A stretch of DNA of 64,000 bases from Pandoraea horticolens (lineage in GTDB: Bacteria; Pseudomonadota; Gammaproteobacteria; Burkholderiales; Burkholderiaceae). The notes below the pieces were generated by a model. That model was not told where the DNA came from. It made no database searches and saw nothing but the letters and a program-made list of their open reading frames with translations. The stretch is taken from positions 1 through 64,000 of the forward strand of contig NZ_CABPSM010000014.1 of assembly GCF_902459555.1 (NCBI RefSeq), read 5' to 3'. Shown piece by piece: positions 52,558-61,973 of this stretch; the stretch's first letter is position 1, and every line of letters begins with the position of its first letter. The position numbers and the translations under genes are program-made.

Positions 52558-52758
52558 GGACGGTGTTTTGCGGACGGCCAAGAATCTCTAAATTGTAACG
52601 GAGTGGCGGCACCTTCGCGTTCTTGCGAGAAATTTGCTGAATTTTGCTTCAACGCATCCGTCAAACGTGTCGGAGGTGCGCGAAGCCGCCCTCCTATGCT
52701 TAAATCGGCGCGAGCGGTGCGCATCGGCGCGCCGAGCCTTTCTCGGGAGCAGTCAATC

Positions 52759-53367
52759 ATGTGGAAACGATGGGCAATGGCAACGTTGGCCGTCGCCAGC
52801 GTCTTGCTGGCAGGCTGTGCCAGCACGGTCACGAGTCAGGTGACCGCGTTCGGCGATTCGCCGGGCTTTGAAGGCCCGCGAACCTATGCGCTCACGCGTA
52901 CTGCCGAACAGCAGAACAATCAGGAACACGCGACTTACGAGCGATGGCTGCGCACGCGTCTGGCCGGGGACGGTTTCAGCGAGCAAAGCCCGTCGAGCGC
53001 GCACTACCTGATCGGCATGAATTACGGCATCACCCAACAGATGATGCGTGTGGCGGAACCGGCGTATGACCCGATGTTCGCGCCGGGCCCGTGGGGGCCG
53101 TGGGGACGTCCGTGGGGCTGGTACGGTTATCCGTACGGTGCGCCGCCGGCCTACATCGAGCGTGATTATCCGTATGCGCTTGCCGGCTTGCAGTTGCGCT
53201 TCACGGACCGCGCGAGCGGCAAGGAGGTGTACCGTGTGCAGGCCAATACCAGTGACGGCGGCACGTCGCTCGCCTCAGCGATGCCGTTCCTGATCGACGC
53301 CGCGCTCAAGCAGTTGCCGTTCCCGAGCGGACGCACGTTCAACGTGCAGCAGAAGGTCGGACAGTAG
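52759..53367 (+). CDS. DUF4136-type lipoprotein
   Basis: 202 residues, GGGAGC before ATG 52759. Signal with lipobox LLAGC (MATLAVASVLLAGCAST). The mature part has FEGPRTYALTRT and a Pro/Gly/Trp-rich stretch at about 105-130 (GPWGPWGRPWGWYGYPYG), then YALAGLQLRFTDRASGKEVYRVQANTS, matching DUF4136 lipoproteins of unknown function. Probably outer-membrane anchored. A long upstream frame from 52369 overlaps pepN and is rejected. A strong terminator follows. Confidence 0.85.
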   Translation: MWKRWAMATLAVASVLLAGCASTVTSQVTAFGDSPGFEGPRTYALTRTAEQQNNQEHATYERWLRTRLAGDGFSEQSPSSAHYLIGMNYGITQQMMRVAEPAYDPMFAPGPWGPWGRPWGWYGYPYGAPPAYIERDYPYALAGLQLRFTDRASGKEVYRVQANTSDGGTSLASAMPFLIDAALKQLPFPSGRTFNVQQKVGQ

Positions 53368-53400
53368 GGCGGGCGGCAAGTCGCGGCCGGCCGTCGTACC

Positions 53401-53456
53401 ACGCCGGAGCGAAGCGATGCGTCACCGGGACGCGCGCTTCGCTCCGGCGTTTTTTC
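53401..53456 (+). terminator. Strong intrinsic terminator after the DUF4136 gene
   Basis: Perfect 16-bp stem (ACGCCGGAGCGAAGCG with CGCTTCGCTCCGGCGT), nested inner GCGTC/GACGC stem, and T6 on the plus strand, immediately before the convergent GDT1-family stop. Confidence 0.92.
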
Positions 53457-53458
53457 GC

Positions 53459-54016
53459 TTACTGCATCAGCGTGACGATGCCGAGGATGGCGAAGATGAT
53501 GGCGGCGACCGCATGCACGGCCTTCGTCGGCAGACGGCCGGCGAACTTGTGGCCCACGAGCACGGCTGGCACGTTGGCGAGCATCATGCCGAGCGTTGTG
53601 CCTGCCACCACACCGAATAAGTCCTGATAGCGCGCGGCGAGCATGACCGTGGCGATCTGCGTCTTGTCGCCCATCTCGGCAATGAAGAACGTGAGCACCG
53701 TGGTGGCGAACACGCCAAGCTTACGTTTCGTGGTGGTGTCTTCGTCGTCGACCTTGTCGGGGATCAGAATCCAGATCGCCATGCCGAGGAACGACGCGAC
53801 GATGGCCCACTTCATGATTGCCGGGCTGATGGCCGTGGACAGCCATTCACCGAGTGCCCCGGCAAAGCCGTGATTGACCAGCGTGGCGACGAGAATGCCC
53901 AGAATGATCGGCACGGGCTTCTTGAAGCGCGCAGCGAGTATGAGGGCCAGCAGTTGGGTTTTGTCGCCGATTTCGGCAAGACCGACGACGCCGGTCGAGA
54001 TGAGGAATGGGGACAC
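53459..54016 (-). CDS. GDT1/TMEM165 (UPF0016) family manganese exporter
   Basis: 185 residues from GTG 54016; CGGAGA is 9 bases upstream, and a TTG-started longer frame to 54061 is rejected. Two copies of the family signature are present: GLAEIGDKTQLLALILA and FFIAEMGDKTQIATVMLA, each in the first helix of a three-helix repeat, with a short charged loop (DKVDDEDTTTKRK) between. The bacterial members export Mn2+ (MneA) or related cations through the inner membrane. The upstream yybP-ykoY riboswitch supports Mn2+-responsive expression. Confidence 0.93.
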   Translation of the reverse strand: MSPFLISTGVVGLAEIGDKTQLLALILAARFKKPVPIILGILVATLVNHGFAGALGEWLSTAISPAIMKWAIVASFLGMAIWILIPDKVDDEDTTTKRKLGVFATTVLTFFIAEMGDKTQIATVMLAARYQDLFGVVAGTTLGMMLANVPAVLVGHKFAGRLPTKAVHAVAAIIFAILGIVTLMQ

Positions 54017-54096
54017 CTTGTAATTTCTCCGCCGGGCCGTGTCGATGCGAACCAATGACAATGCATCCCGGCCCGGTTGGCGGAAGCATCGTCATC

Positions 54097-54207
54097 GGTC
54101 TCGCCAGGCCTGAAGGCTGCGCACGCCATAGCCGGAACCGGCCAAGTCTGTTGACGTACGCCCCTGCCGAAGACTGATGTCTATGACAGGGCGGCTACTC
54201 CCCAATG
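54097..54207 (-). ncRNA. yybP-ykoY manganese riboswitch
   Basis: On the minus strand the leader begins ATTGGGGAGTAGCC, includes CGTCAACAGACTTGGCC and GGCTATGGCG, and ends with CAGGCCTGGCGAGACC, the conserved ends and core of yybP-ykoY as I know them. Downstream, CCGGGCCG (54069-54076) pairs with CGGCCCGG (54032-54039), which abuts the ribosome binding site at 54026-54031. Binding of Mn2+ would release this hairpin and allow translation of the exporter. Confidence 0.88.
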
Positions 54208-54216
54208 AGGAAACGG

Positions 54217-54226
54217 ATCATAGCAT
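54217..54226 (-). promoter_or_regulatory. Extended -10 promoter of the Mn-exporter leader
   Basis: Minus strand ATGCTATGAT: TGn-TATGAT extended -10, located about 10 bases before the riboswitch 5' end. No strong -35. Confidence 0.5.
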
Positions 54227-54271
54227 ATTCGCCGTGTCGAAATGAAGTGGGCTCGTGGGACATGGCCAGGC

Positions 54272-54298
54272 AAAAAAAGGGCAGCCGACAGGCCGCCC
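54272..54298 (-). terminator. Intrinsic terminator after guaD
   Basis: Minus strand GGGCGGC pairs with GCTGCCC (one G-U) around a 6-base loop, followed by T7. About 145 bases after the guaD stop; ends the purine operon transcript. Confidence 0.85.
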
Positions 54299-54443
54299 AG
54301 GGAGATCCCCGGCCGCATGCCCCTTGCGCACGGCCGGTGATCGCGAGGGAACGTACGCCGTGCCGGAGCGACGGCATCCATTTCCCCGCGAAAGCACTGC
54401 CTCACGTTGCCGCGCTGAGACAGCAGGTCAATGCTTCGATGAC

Positions 54444-55781
54444 TTAGTGTGCTGCGCGGCGATGCACCGGCTTGCCTGCGGCGTAGGTGGTGGCGATGGC
54501 GCGATCGTCGCCGAGCATGGCGAACGCGAACAGGAGTTCTTCGAGCGATTCGGCCAGTGCCGTGCGGCGCGCGAGCAGCGGCGTGGCCTTCGGGTCGAGC
54601 ACCACGAAATCGGCCTCGGCCCCCACGGCCAGCGTGCCGATGGTGCCGTGCAGATCAAGGGCGTGTGCAGCGCCTTCGGTGGCCAGATAGAACATGCGTT
54701 CGGCCGAGAGGTGATAGCCCGACAGACGCGCGACCTTGTGCGCTTCGTTCATCGTTTGCAACATCGAGAAAGTCGAGCCGCCACCGACGTCGGTCGCGAG
54801 CGTCACCGGCATGCGGGTCGCTTCGGCGGCGGCAAAGTCGAACAGGCCGCTGCCCAGGAATTGATTCGACGTCGGGCAGTGCGCGGCGACGCTGCCCGTT
54901 TCGAACATGCGGCGGCGGTCATGCTCGTCGAGCCAGATGCAGTGGCCATACACGGCACGCTTGCGCAGCAGCTTGTAGTGGTCGTACACGTCGAGATAGC
55001 TGCGATGGCCTGGGAACAGCGAGCGCACCCATTCGACTTCGTCGGTGTTCTCGGCCACGTGGCTTTGAATGAATACGTCCTGATATTGCCCGGCGAGTTC
55101 GCCGCATACGCCCAGTTGCGCTTCGGTCGATGTCGGCGCGAAGCGCGGTGTGAGCGCGTAGAGCTGGCGCCCCTTGTTGTGCCAGCGCTGAATCAGCGCC
55201 TCGCTGTCGCGCGCGCCGCTTTCGGCCGTGTCGCGCAGGAATTCCGGGCAGTTGCGATCCATCATCACCTTGCCTGCGATCATGCGCAGGTCGCGCGCGT
55301 CGCTGGCCTTGAAGAAGGCGTCGACCGAGCCCGGATGCACCGTGCAGTACACCAGCGCGCTCGTGGTGCCGCCGCGCAGCAGTTCGTCGAGGAAGAACTG
55401 GGCGACATCGGCCGCGTACTCCGGATTCTCGAAACGCCGCTCGGTCGGGAAAGTGTACTTCTCCAGCCACGGCAGCAGCCCCGGTGCGGGCGACGCGATC
55501 ATGTCCGTCTGCGGATAGTGAATGTGCGTGTCGATGAAGCCGGGCGTGACGAGCTTGTCGCGTAAATCTTCGATAGGCGTGCCGGCGGGCAGCGTGGGGG
55601 CAACCTTGGCGTAGTCGCCCACGGCGGCGATGCGGCCGTTCTCGAAGGCGACGATGCCGTCGGTATGGTGCACGGTGCCGGGCGCGCCGTCGAGATAGGC
55701 CCGCGCGGGATCGTGCGTGAAGTAGACCAGTTGAGCGCGTACCGCATGTGTGCCTTGCAGGGCTTGGTTTGTGATGGACAT
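54444..55781 (-). CDS. guaD: Guanine deaminase
   Basis: 445 residues. Amidohydrolase motif PGFIDTHIHYPQTDM carries His86 and His88; FIQSHVAENTDEVEW, GHCIWLDEHDRRR and LATDVGGGSTFSM (metal Asp) complete the guanine deaminase pattern. It converts guanine to xanthine in the cytoplasm. The permease gene lies 19 bases upstream; xanthine produced here feeds xanthine dehydrogenase encoded nearby. Length is normal. A terminator follows. Confidence 0.96.
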   Translation of the reverse strand: MSITNQALQGTHAVRAQLVYFTHDPARAYLDGAPGTVHHTDGIVAFENGRIAAVGDYAKVAPTLPAGTPIEDLRDKLVTPGFIDTHIHYPQTDMIASPAPGLLPWLEKYTFPTERRFENPEYAADVAQFFLDELLRGGTTSALVYCTVHPGSVDAFFKASDARDLRMIAGKVMMDRNCPEFLRDTAESGARDSEALIQRWHNKGRQLYALTPRFAPTSTEAQLGVCGELAGQYQDVFIQSHVAENTDEVEWVRSLFPGHRSYLDVYDHYKLLRKRAVYGHCIWLDEHDRRRMFETGSVAAHCPTSNQFLGSGLFDFAAAEATRMPVTLATDVGGGSTFSMLQTMNEAHKVARLSGYHLSAERMFYLATEGAAHALDLHGTIGTLAVGAEADFVVLDPKATPLLARRTALAESLEELLFAFAMLGDDRAIATTYAAGKPVHRRAAH

Positions 55782-55800
55782 GTGCAGGAGCCTTCTATCG

Positions 55801-57225
55801 TTACATTTGCGTGAGCAGCAGCACTGCCAGCGCGGCGACGATCCACATCGCCGGCTTGATCTCTTTCACCCGCCCGGTGAACAGCTTGAGCACGACGAAC
55901 GCGAGGAAGCTGTAGGCGATACCGTCGGTGATCGAGTACGAAATCGGAATCATCACCACCGCAATGAAGCTCGGGATGGCTTCGTCCAGGCGGTGCCATT
56001 CGATGCGCGCCACGGATTCCATCATAAACACACCGACCAGAATCAGCGCCGGGGCCGTCGCGATGGCGGGCACCAGCGAGAGCATCGGCGACAGAAACAG
56101 GAACGGCAGGAACAACAGCGCGCAGACCAGTGCGGTCAGTCCGGTGCGTCCGCCTTGTGCGATGCCGGCGGCCGATTCGATATAGGCGTTCGCCGGGCTC
56201 GTGCCGAGCGGGCCGGAAATCAGCACCGAGAACGAATCGACGATCATGGCCTGACGCATGTTGCGCGGATTGCCGTCGCGATCCTTCATGTTACCGGCTT
56301 CGGCAATGCTCATGAAGGTCGAGAGCGTATCAAAGAACGCTGTGAAGAGCATCACGAAGACGAACGGCAGGTAAGCCACCTTCAGCGCGCCCAGCAGGTC
56401 GAGCTGGCCGATACCCGAGAAGTCGGGCGCGGCGAAGAAGCCGTGGAAGTTCACCAGCGTCGCGGTGGCGATCTCCTTGGGGAAATATGCGGTACCGTCG
56501 CCCCACAAACGGCCGACGGGGATGGCCATGAGCGTGGTGACCACGATGCCGATCATCAACGCACCGTTCACGCGGCGTGCGACAAGCACGGTCGTGAGCG
56601 CCAGCCCGATGAGGAACGTGACGGTCGGCGGCGACAAGTGCGCCAGACGCACGACAGTGACCGGATCGCCGATCACCAGCTTGGCATTGACCAGGCCGAT
56701 CACCGTGATGAACAGGCCGATGCCGCATGAGATGGCATAACGCAGGTTCGCCGGAATGGCGTCGACGACGAAGCGCCGGGCGTTGAGCGCGGCGAGCAAC
56801 GCGAAGAGGATGCCCGACCAGAACACGCAGCCCAGTGCCGTCTGCCACGGCATGCCGACGCCGTGCACCATCGTGAAGGCGAATAGCGCGTTGAGCCCCA
56901 TGCCCGGCGCGACCAGCACCGGATTGCGGGCGTAGAGCCCCATCGCACAACTGCCGAAGAAGCTGATGAGCACCGTGGCGGTGAGTGCCGCCGGGAACGC
57001 CATGCCGGTCTTCGACAGGATGGCCGGGTTGACGACGATGATGTACATCGCCGCGAGGAATGTCGTGATACCCGCGATGACTTCCGTACGGAACGTCGAT
57101 CCGAGCGCCGTGATACCGAAATACCGGTCGAGCGCCGAGACAGGTTGCGCGCCCGCCACGCGCGTGCTGTCGTGAGCCGCGTCGGGTGCGGCAGTACCCG
57201 CCGGGGGGCTGAGCGATGAGTCCAT
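55801..57225 (-). CDS. NCS2/AzgA-type purine permease
   Basis: 474 residues, CGGAGA before ATG 57225. After 30 polar residues, FRTEVIAGITTFLAAMYIIVVNP and LVAPGMGLNALFAF are AzgA-family motifs, and FFDTLSTFMSIAEAGN is the substrate-site segment. Thirteen or so helices. The family imports adenine, guanine and hypoxanthine with protons. Co-transcribed with guaD. A 17-base motif shared with the xdhA upstream region lies 66 bases before its start. Confidence 0.94.
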   Translation of the reverse strand: MDSSLSPPAGTAAPDAAHDSTRVAGAQPVSALDRYFGITALGSTFRTEVIAGITTFLAAMYIIVVNPAILSKTGMAFPAALTATVLISFFGSCAMGLYARNPVLVAPGMGLNALFAFTMVHGVGMPWQTALGCVFWSGILFALLAALNARRFVVDAIPANLRYAISCGIGLFITVIGLVNAKLVIGDPVTVVRLAHLSPPTVTFLIGLALTTVLVARRVNGALMIGIVVTTLMAIPVGRLWGDGTAYFPKEIATATLVNFHGFFAAPDFSGIGQLDLLGALKVAYLPFVFVMLFTAFFDTLSTFMSIAEAGNMKDRDGNPRNMRQAMIVDSFSVLISGPLGTSPANAYIESAAGIAQGGRTGLTALVCALLFLPFLFLSPMLSLVPAIATAPALILVGVFMMESVARIEWHRLDEAIPSFIAVVMIPISYSITDGIAYSFLAFVVLKLFTGRVKEIKPAMWIVAALAVLLLTQM

Positions 57226-57290
57226 GGGGTGTTGTCTCCGATGTTCTAAGGTGTTTTGTGCGCTCGCCGCCGCAGGTGTGGGGGCACCAC

Positions 57291-57307
57291 ATGACGCCTA
57301 TTCGGGC
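57291..57307. promoter_or_regulatory. Shared purine-operon motif, permease side
   Basis: ATGACGCCTATTCGGGC, 66-82 bases before the permease start. The same 17-mer with one change is found upstream of xdhA at 63553. Both point the same way relative to their genes. A nearby ATTCC/GGAAT repeat (57343-57358) may be a separate site. Confidence 0.6.
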
Positions 57308-57396
57308 ACGCACAAAAAATAGCATCGGGCCCCGGTGAAAATATTCCTTATGCGGAATGTTCCACATCATCGCGAGGTAATGTGGCGCGATGGGGG

Positions 57397-58533
<1,137 letters not shown>

Positions 58534-59613
58534 TCAGATGGGCAGACCGGTGTCCTGCGACGATACCGGTGCACTTTGGCGCACCTGCTGCTCGCGCACG
58601 CGCAGCAGTTGTGCCGCGACCGCAATCGCGATCGTGGCAGGTGCCTTGCCGGTGATACCTGCGACACCGATGGGGCAGATCATCTGTTCGAAACGTTCGG
58701 GCGGCACCCCGCGATCGCGCAAACGGTGCTCGAATTGACGGCGTTTCGTCATCGACCCGATCAGGCCGAAGTATGCGAAGTCGTCGCGTTTGAAGATGGC
58801 TTCGCACAGCCGCTGATCCAGCGCGTGGTTATGCGTCATGACAAGGAAATACGTGCCCGGCGGCGCTTCGGCGACGCTGGCCTCGGGCGTGTCGGTCGAT
58901 TCCACCACCGTGTTCGGCGGCACGGTTTCCGGGAAGGTCTCGGTGCGCTCGTCGGCCCACGTCACCCGGCACGGCAGCGTGGCCAGCACCTGTACGAGGG
59001 CTTGCCCGACGTGTCCTGCGCCGAACAGCACGATATGGAAGTCGCTGGGGGCCAGACGCTCACTGAGCCAGAGCCAGCCATCGCTGCCTTGCCAGAACGA
59101 GCAGGCGGCGTCGTCGGCATCGCGGGTCAGGGTGTGCGGGTGCGCCAGTGCTTCGTCCGGGCCGAGTTCGGTCAGCAGGACGGGGCCGCCCTGGTGCTGA
59201 CTGGCTGCTGCGCCGGCCCCCGGCGCCCCGAACGCCACGCTGCGCAGACTCGCTTCGCCCGCCGCGAGCCGCTTGTGCAGTGCGCTCACCCACGCGAGAT
59301 CGGCCAGCGTGAGCACTTCGAAGGCGAGGGTCACCACGCCGCCGCAGCACTGGCCGAGACTCGGGCCCAGCGCGAAACGCTCGACGTGCCGTGCGCCTTG
59401 CTGCCCGTACTGGCGCAACAACTGGCGGGCGACATCCATCGCCCGCCATTCGAGATGCCCGCCGCCGATGGTCTCCCACACGTGCTCACGCGTCACGAGC
59501 AAATGCGTGCCCGCCTCGCGCGGCGCAGAGCCTTCCACGCGCGCGATCGTCACCAATACCGCGGCCTCGCCGCGGACCAGCAGCTTGTGGGCGGCGTCGA
59601 CCCAGCGATGCAT
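58534..59613 (-). CDS. xdhC: Xanthine dehydrogenase accessory protein XdhC
   Basis: 359 residues from ATG 59613, which overlaps the xdhB stop as ATGA. Cys-rich N-terminal region GQCCGGVV, then the Rossmann motif FGAGHVGQALVQVLATLPCRV and YFGLIGSMTKRRQF. XdhC loads the sulfurated molybdenum cofactor into XdhB. A frame extending to 60135 lies inside xdhB and is rejected. Last gene of xdhABC. Confidence 0.95.
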   Translation of the reverse strand: MHRWVDAAHKLLVRGEAAVLVTIARVEGSAPREAGTHLLVTREHVWETIGGGHLEWRAMDVARQLLRQYGQQGARHVERFALGPSLGQCCGGVVTLAFEVLTLADLAWVSALHKRLAAGEASLRSVAFGAPGAGAAASQHQGGPVLLTELGPDEALAHPHTLTRDADDAACSFWQGSDGWLWLSERLAPSDFHIVLFGAGHVGQALVQVLATLPCRVTWADERTETFPETVPPNTVVESTDTPEASVAEAPPGTYFLVMTHNHALDQRLCEAIFKRDDFAYFGLIGSMTKRRQFEHRLRDRGVPPERFEQMICPIGVAGITGKAPATIAIAVAAQLLRVREQQVRQSAPVSSQDTGLPI

Positions 59614-61961
59614 CAGGTGGCGCTCCGTGTGCGCAGCTCGGTGATCGCCATGAGCAGCGCTTCGGACGTTGCCGGTGCATTGAGCACCGGCTCGTCGCGA
59701 TAGTCGTTCACGCTCGCAACAGCGTCGCGCAAAGCATTGAACACCGAGAACGGCAACAGCAGCGGCGGCTCGCCCACGGCCTTCGAACGATGGATCGTGT
59801 CCGAGACGTTCGCATTCTCGAACAGCGCCACGCGGAAGTCCGTCGGACAATCGCTGATGGCGGGGATCTTGTACGTGGAAGGGGCGTGCGTCATGAGCTT
59901 GCCGTCCTTGTTCCACCACAACTCTTCCGTTGTCAGCCAGCCCATCCCTTGGATGAAAGCTCCTTCGACCTGCCCGATGTCCAGTGCCGGGTTGATCGAC
60001 TTGCCGGCATCGTGAAGGACGTCGGCGCGCAGCAGCCGCCATTCGCCGGTGAGCGTGTCGAGCACCACTTCCGAGACGGCAGCACCGTAAGCGAAGTAGT
60101 AGAACGGATTGCCTTTCATCGTCGCGGCATCCCACGACAGGCCCGGCGTGGCGTAGAAACCGTCAGACCACAGTTGCACGCGCGCCCAGTAGGCCGCTTC
60201 CACAAGATCGGGGAAGGCGATGTCATGGCCGTTCGCGCTGACGATGTCGTTGGCGAAGCGCACGTCGTCGGCCGAACCGCCGTACTTCTGCGCGGCGAAC
60301 GCGGCCAAACGCTGGCGAATCTGCCAGGCGGCATTCTGCGCCGCTTTGCCGTTCAGGTCGGCACCGGTCGACGCCGCCGTGGCCGATGTGTTCGCCACCT
60401 TGCTGGTGTCGGTTGCCGTCACGCGCACATGCGAGAGATCGACGCCCAACTCGTGCGCCACCACCTGCGCGACCTTCGTGTTCAGACCCTGACCCATCTC
60501 CGTGCCGCCGTGATTCACGAGCATCGAGCCATCGCGATAGATGTGTACCAGCGCACCCGCCTGATTGAAGGCCTGTACGTTGAACGAAATGCCGAACTTG
60601 AGCGGCGTGAGCGCCAGGCCGCGGCGCAGCACCGGACTCGTGCGGTTGAACGCCTTCACGATCTCGCGTCGGGCACGATAGTCGCTCGACTGTTCCAGCG
60701 CCGCGACGAGTTCGTGGATAACGTTGTCTTTGACCATTTGCCCGTACGGCGTGACGTTGCGCTCGGTTTTGCCGTAGAAGTTCTCGCGGCGCACGTCGAG
60801 GGCGTCTTTGCCCAGGTGGCGGGCAATGGCGTCTTGCACGACTTCCATGATGAGTGCGCCCTGCGGGCCACCAAAACCGCGAAACGCCGTGTTCGACTGT
60901 GTGTTCGTCTTGCCGCACAGCGCACGCAGGTCCACGTCGGGTACGAAGTAGGCGTTGTCGAAGTGGCAGATGGCACGCGTGGCGACCGGCCCCGACAGGT
61001 CGGCCGAGAAACCTGCGCGCAGCGTCATGTCGACCTTCGCGCCCTGAATGCGGCCGTCGTCGTCGAAGCCGATGTCGTACTCGAAATAAAAACCGTGACG
61101 CTTGCCGGTCATCATGAAGTCGTCGTCGCGATCGAGACGCAGCTTCACCGGACGCTTCAGACGCGTCGCGCACAGCGCCGCAACGCAGGCGAACAAGCCC
61201 GATTGCGATTCTTTGCCACCGAAGCCGCCGCCCATGCGGCGGCATTCGACCAGCACCTGATGGCTGTGCCAGCCGAGTGCGTGCGAGACGAGTGCCTGCA
61301 TTTCGGTCGGGTGCTGCGTCGAGCAATAGACGTGGATGCCGTCGTTTTCCTTCGGAATCGCGTACGAGATCTGCCCCTCGAGGTAGAACTGCTCCTGCCC
61401 GTTGCATTCGAACGTGCCGGTCAACCGGTGCGGCGAGGCTTGCAGTGCGGCATCGGCGTCGCCTCGGCGCAGGCGACAAGGCGGCAGCACGCCGGCCCCC
61501 GCGGCCTTGGCCGCTTGCGGCGTGAGGATCGCGGGCAGGTCTTCGTACTCGCCCTTCGCCAGACGCGCCGCGCGGCGCGCCGCGTCGTGCGACTCGGCCA
61601 CCACGGCGAACATCGGCTGACCGATGTACTGGACAACGCCATCCGCGAGAATCGGGTCGTCGTGAATGACCGGACCGCAATCGTTCACGCCGGGAATGTC
61701 GGCCGCAGTCAGCACGGCGACCACACCCGGTGCGCGACGCACGGCGTCGAGATCGAGTGAGAGGATGCGGGCGTGCGCCTTGGGCGAAGCCCCGAGGGCG
61801 CAGTGCAGCGTGCCTTGCAGTTCGGGGATGTCGTCGGTGTAGGTGGCTTCGCCGGCCACGTGGAGTTCGGCCGACTCGTGCGGACGCGAGCGGCCAACCT
61901 GAGCACCGGCCGCGCTCGCGGCACCGGTCTGCGTCATGAAGTCTTCAACTTGCTTGTTCAT
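59613..61961 (-). CDS. xdhB: Xanthine dehydrogenase molybdopterin-binding subunit
   Basis: 782 residues from ATG 61961, with CCGGAG 6 bases upstream. GGGFGGKESQSG, FRGFGGPQGALIMEV (substrate Arg) and GTEMGQGLNTKVAQ near the molybdenum site, then VGEPPLLLPFSV with the catalytic Glu. Complete length. Forms the large subunit that oxidises hypoxanthine and xanthine to urate together with XdhA. Confidence 0.96.
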   Translation of the reverse strand: MNKQVEDFMTQTGAASAAGAQVGRSRPHESAELHVAGEATYTDDIPELQGTLHCALGASPKAHARILSLDLDAVRRAPGVVAVLTAADIPGVNDCGPVIHDDPILADGVVQYIGQPMFAVVAESHDAARRAARLAKGEYEDLPAILTPQAAKAAGAGVLPPCRLRRGDADAALQASPHRLTGTFECNGQEQFYLEGQISYAIPKENDGIHVYCSTQHPTEMQALVSHALGWHSHQVLVECRRMGGGFGGKESQSGLFACVAALCATRLKRPVKLRLDRDDDFMMTGKRHGFYFEYDIGFDDDGRIQGAKVDMTLRAGFSADLSGPVATRAICHFDNAYFVPDVDLRALCGKTNTQSNTAFRGFGGPQGALIMEVVQDAIARHLGKDALDVRRENFYGKTERNVTPYGQMVKDNVIHELVAALEQSSDYRARREIVKAFNRTSPVLRRGLALTPLKFGISFNVQAFNQAGALVHIYRDGSMLVNHGGTEMGQGLNTKVAQVVAHELGVDLSHVRVTATDTSKVANTSATAASTGADLNGKAAQNAAWQIRQRLAAFAAQKYGGSADDVRFANDIVSANGHDIAFPDLVEAAYWARVQLWSDGFYATPGLSWDAATMKGNPFYYFAYGAAVSEVVLDTLTGEWRLLRADVLHDAGKSINPALDIGQVEGAFIQGMGWLTTEELWWNKDGKLMTHAPSTYKIPAISDCPTDFRVALFENANVSDTIHRSKAVGEPPLLLPFSVFNALRDAVASVNDYRDEPVLNAPATSEALLMAITELRTRSAT

Positions 61962-61973
61962 GGGCAACTCCGG

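Noticed and set aside
54255-55565. 436-codon plus-strand frame opposite guaD
   Set aside because: Antisense shadow; guaD has complete amidohydrolase motifs.
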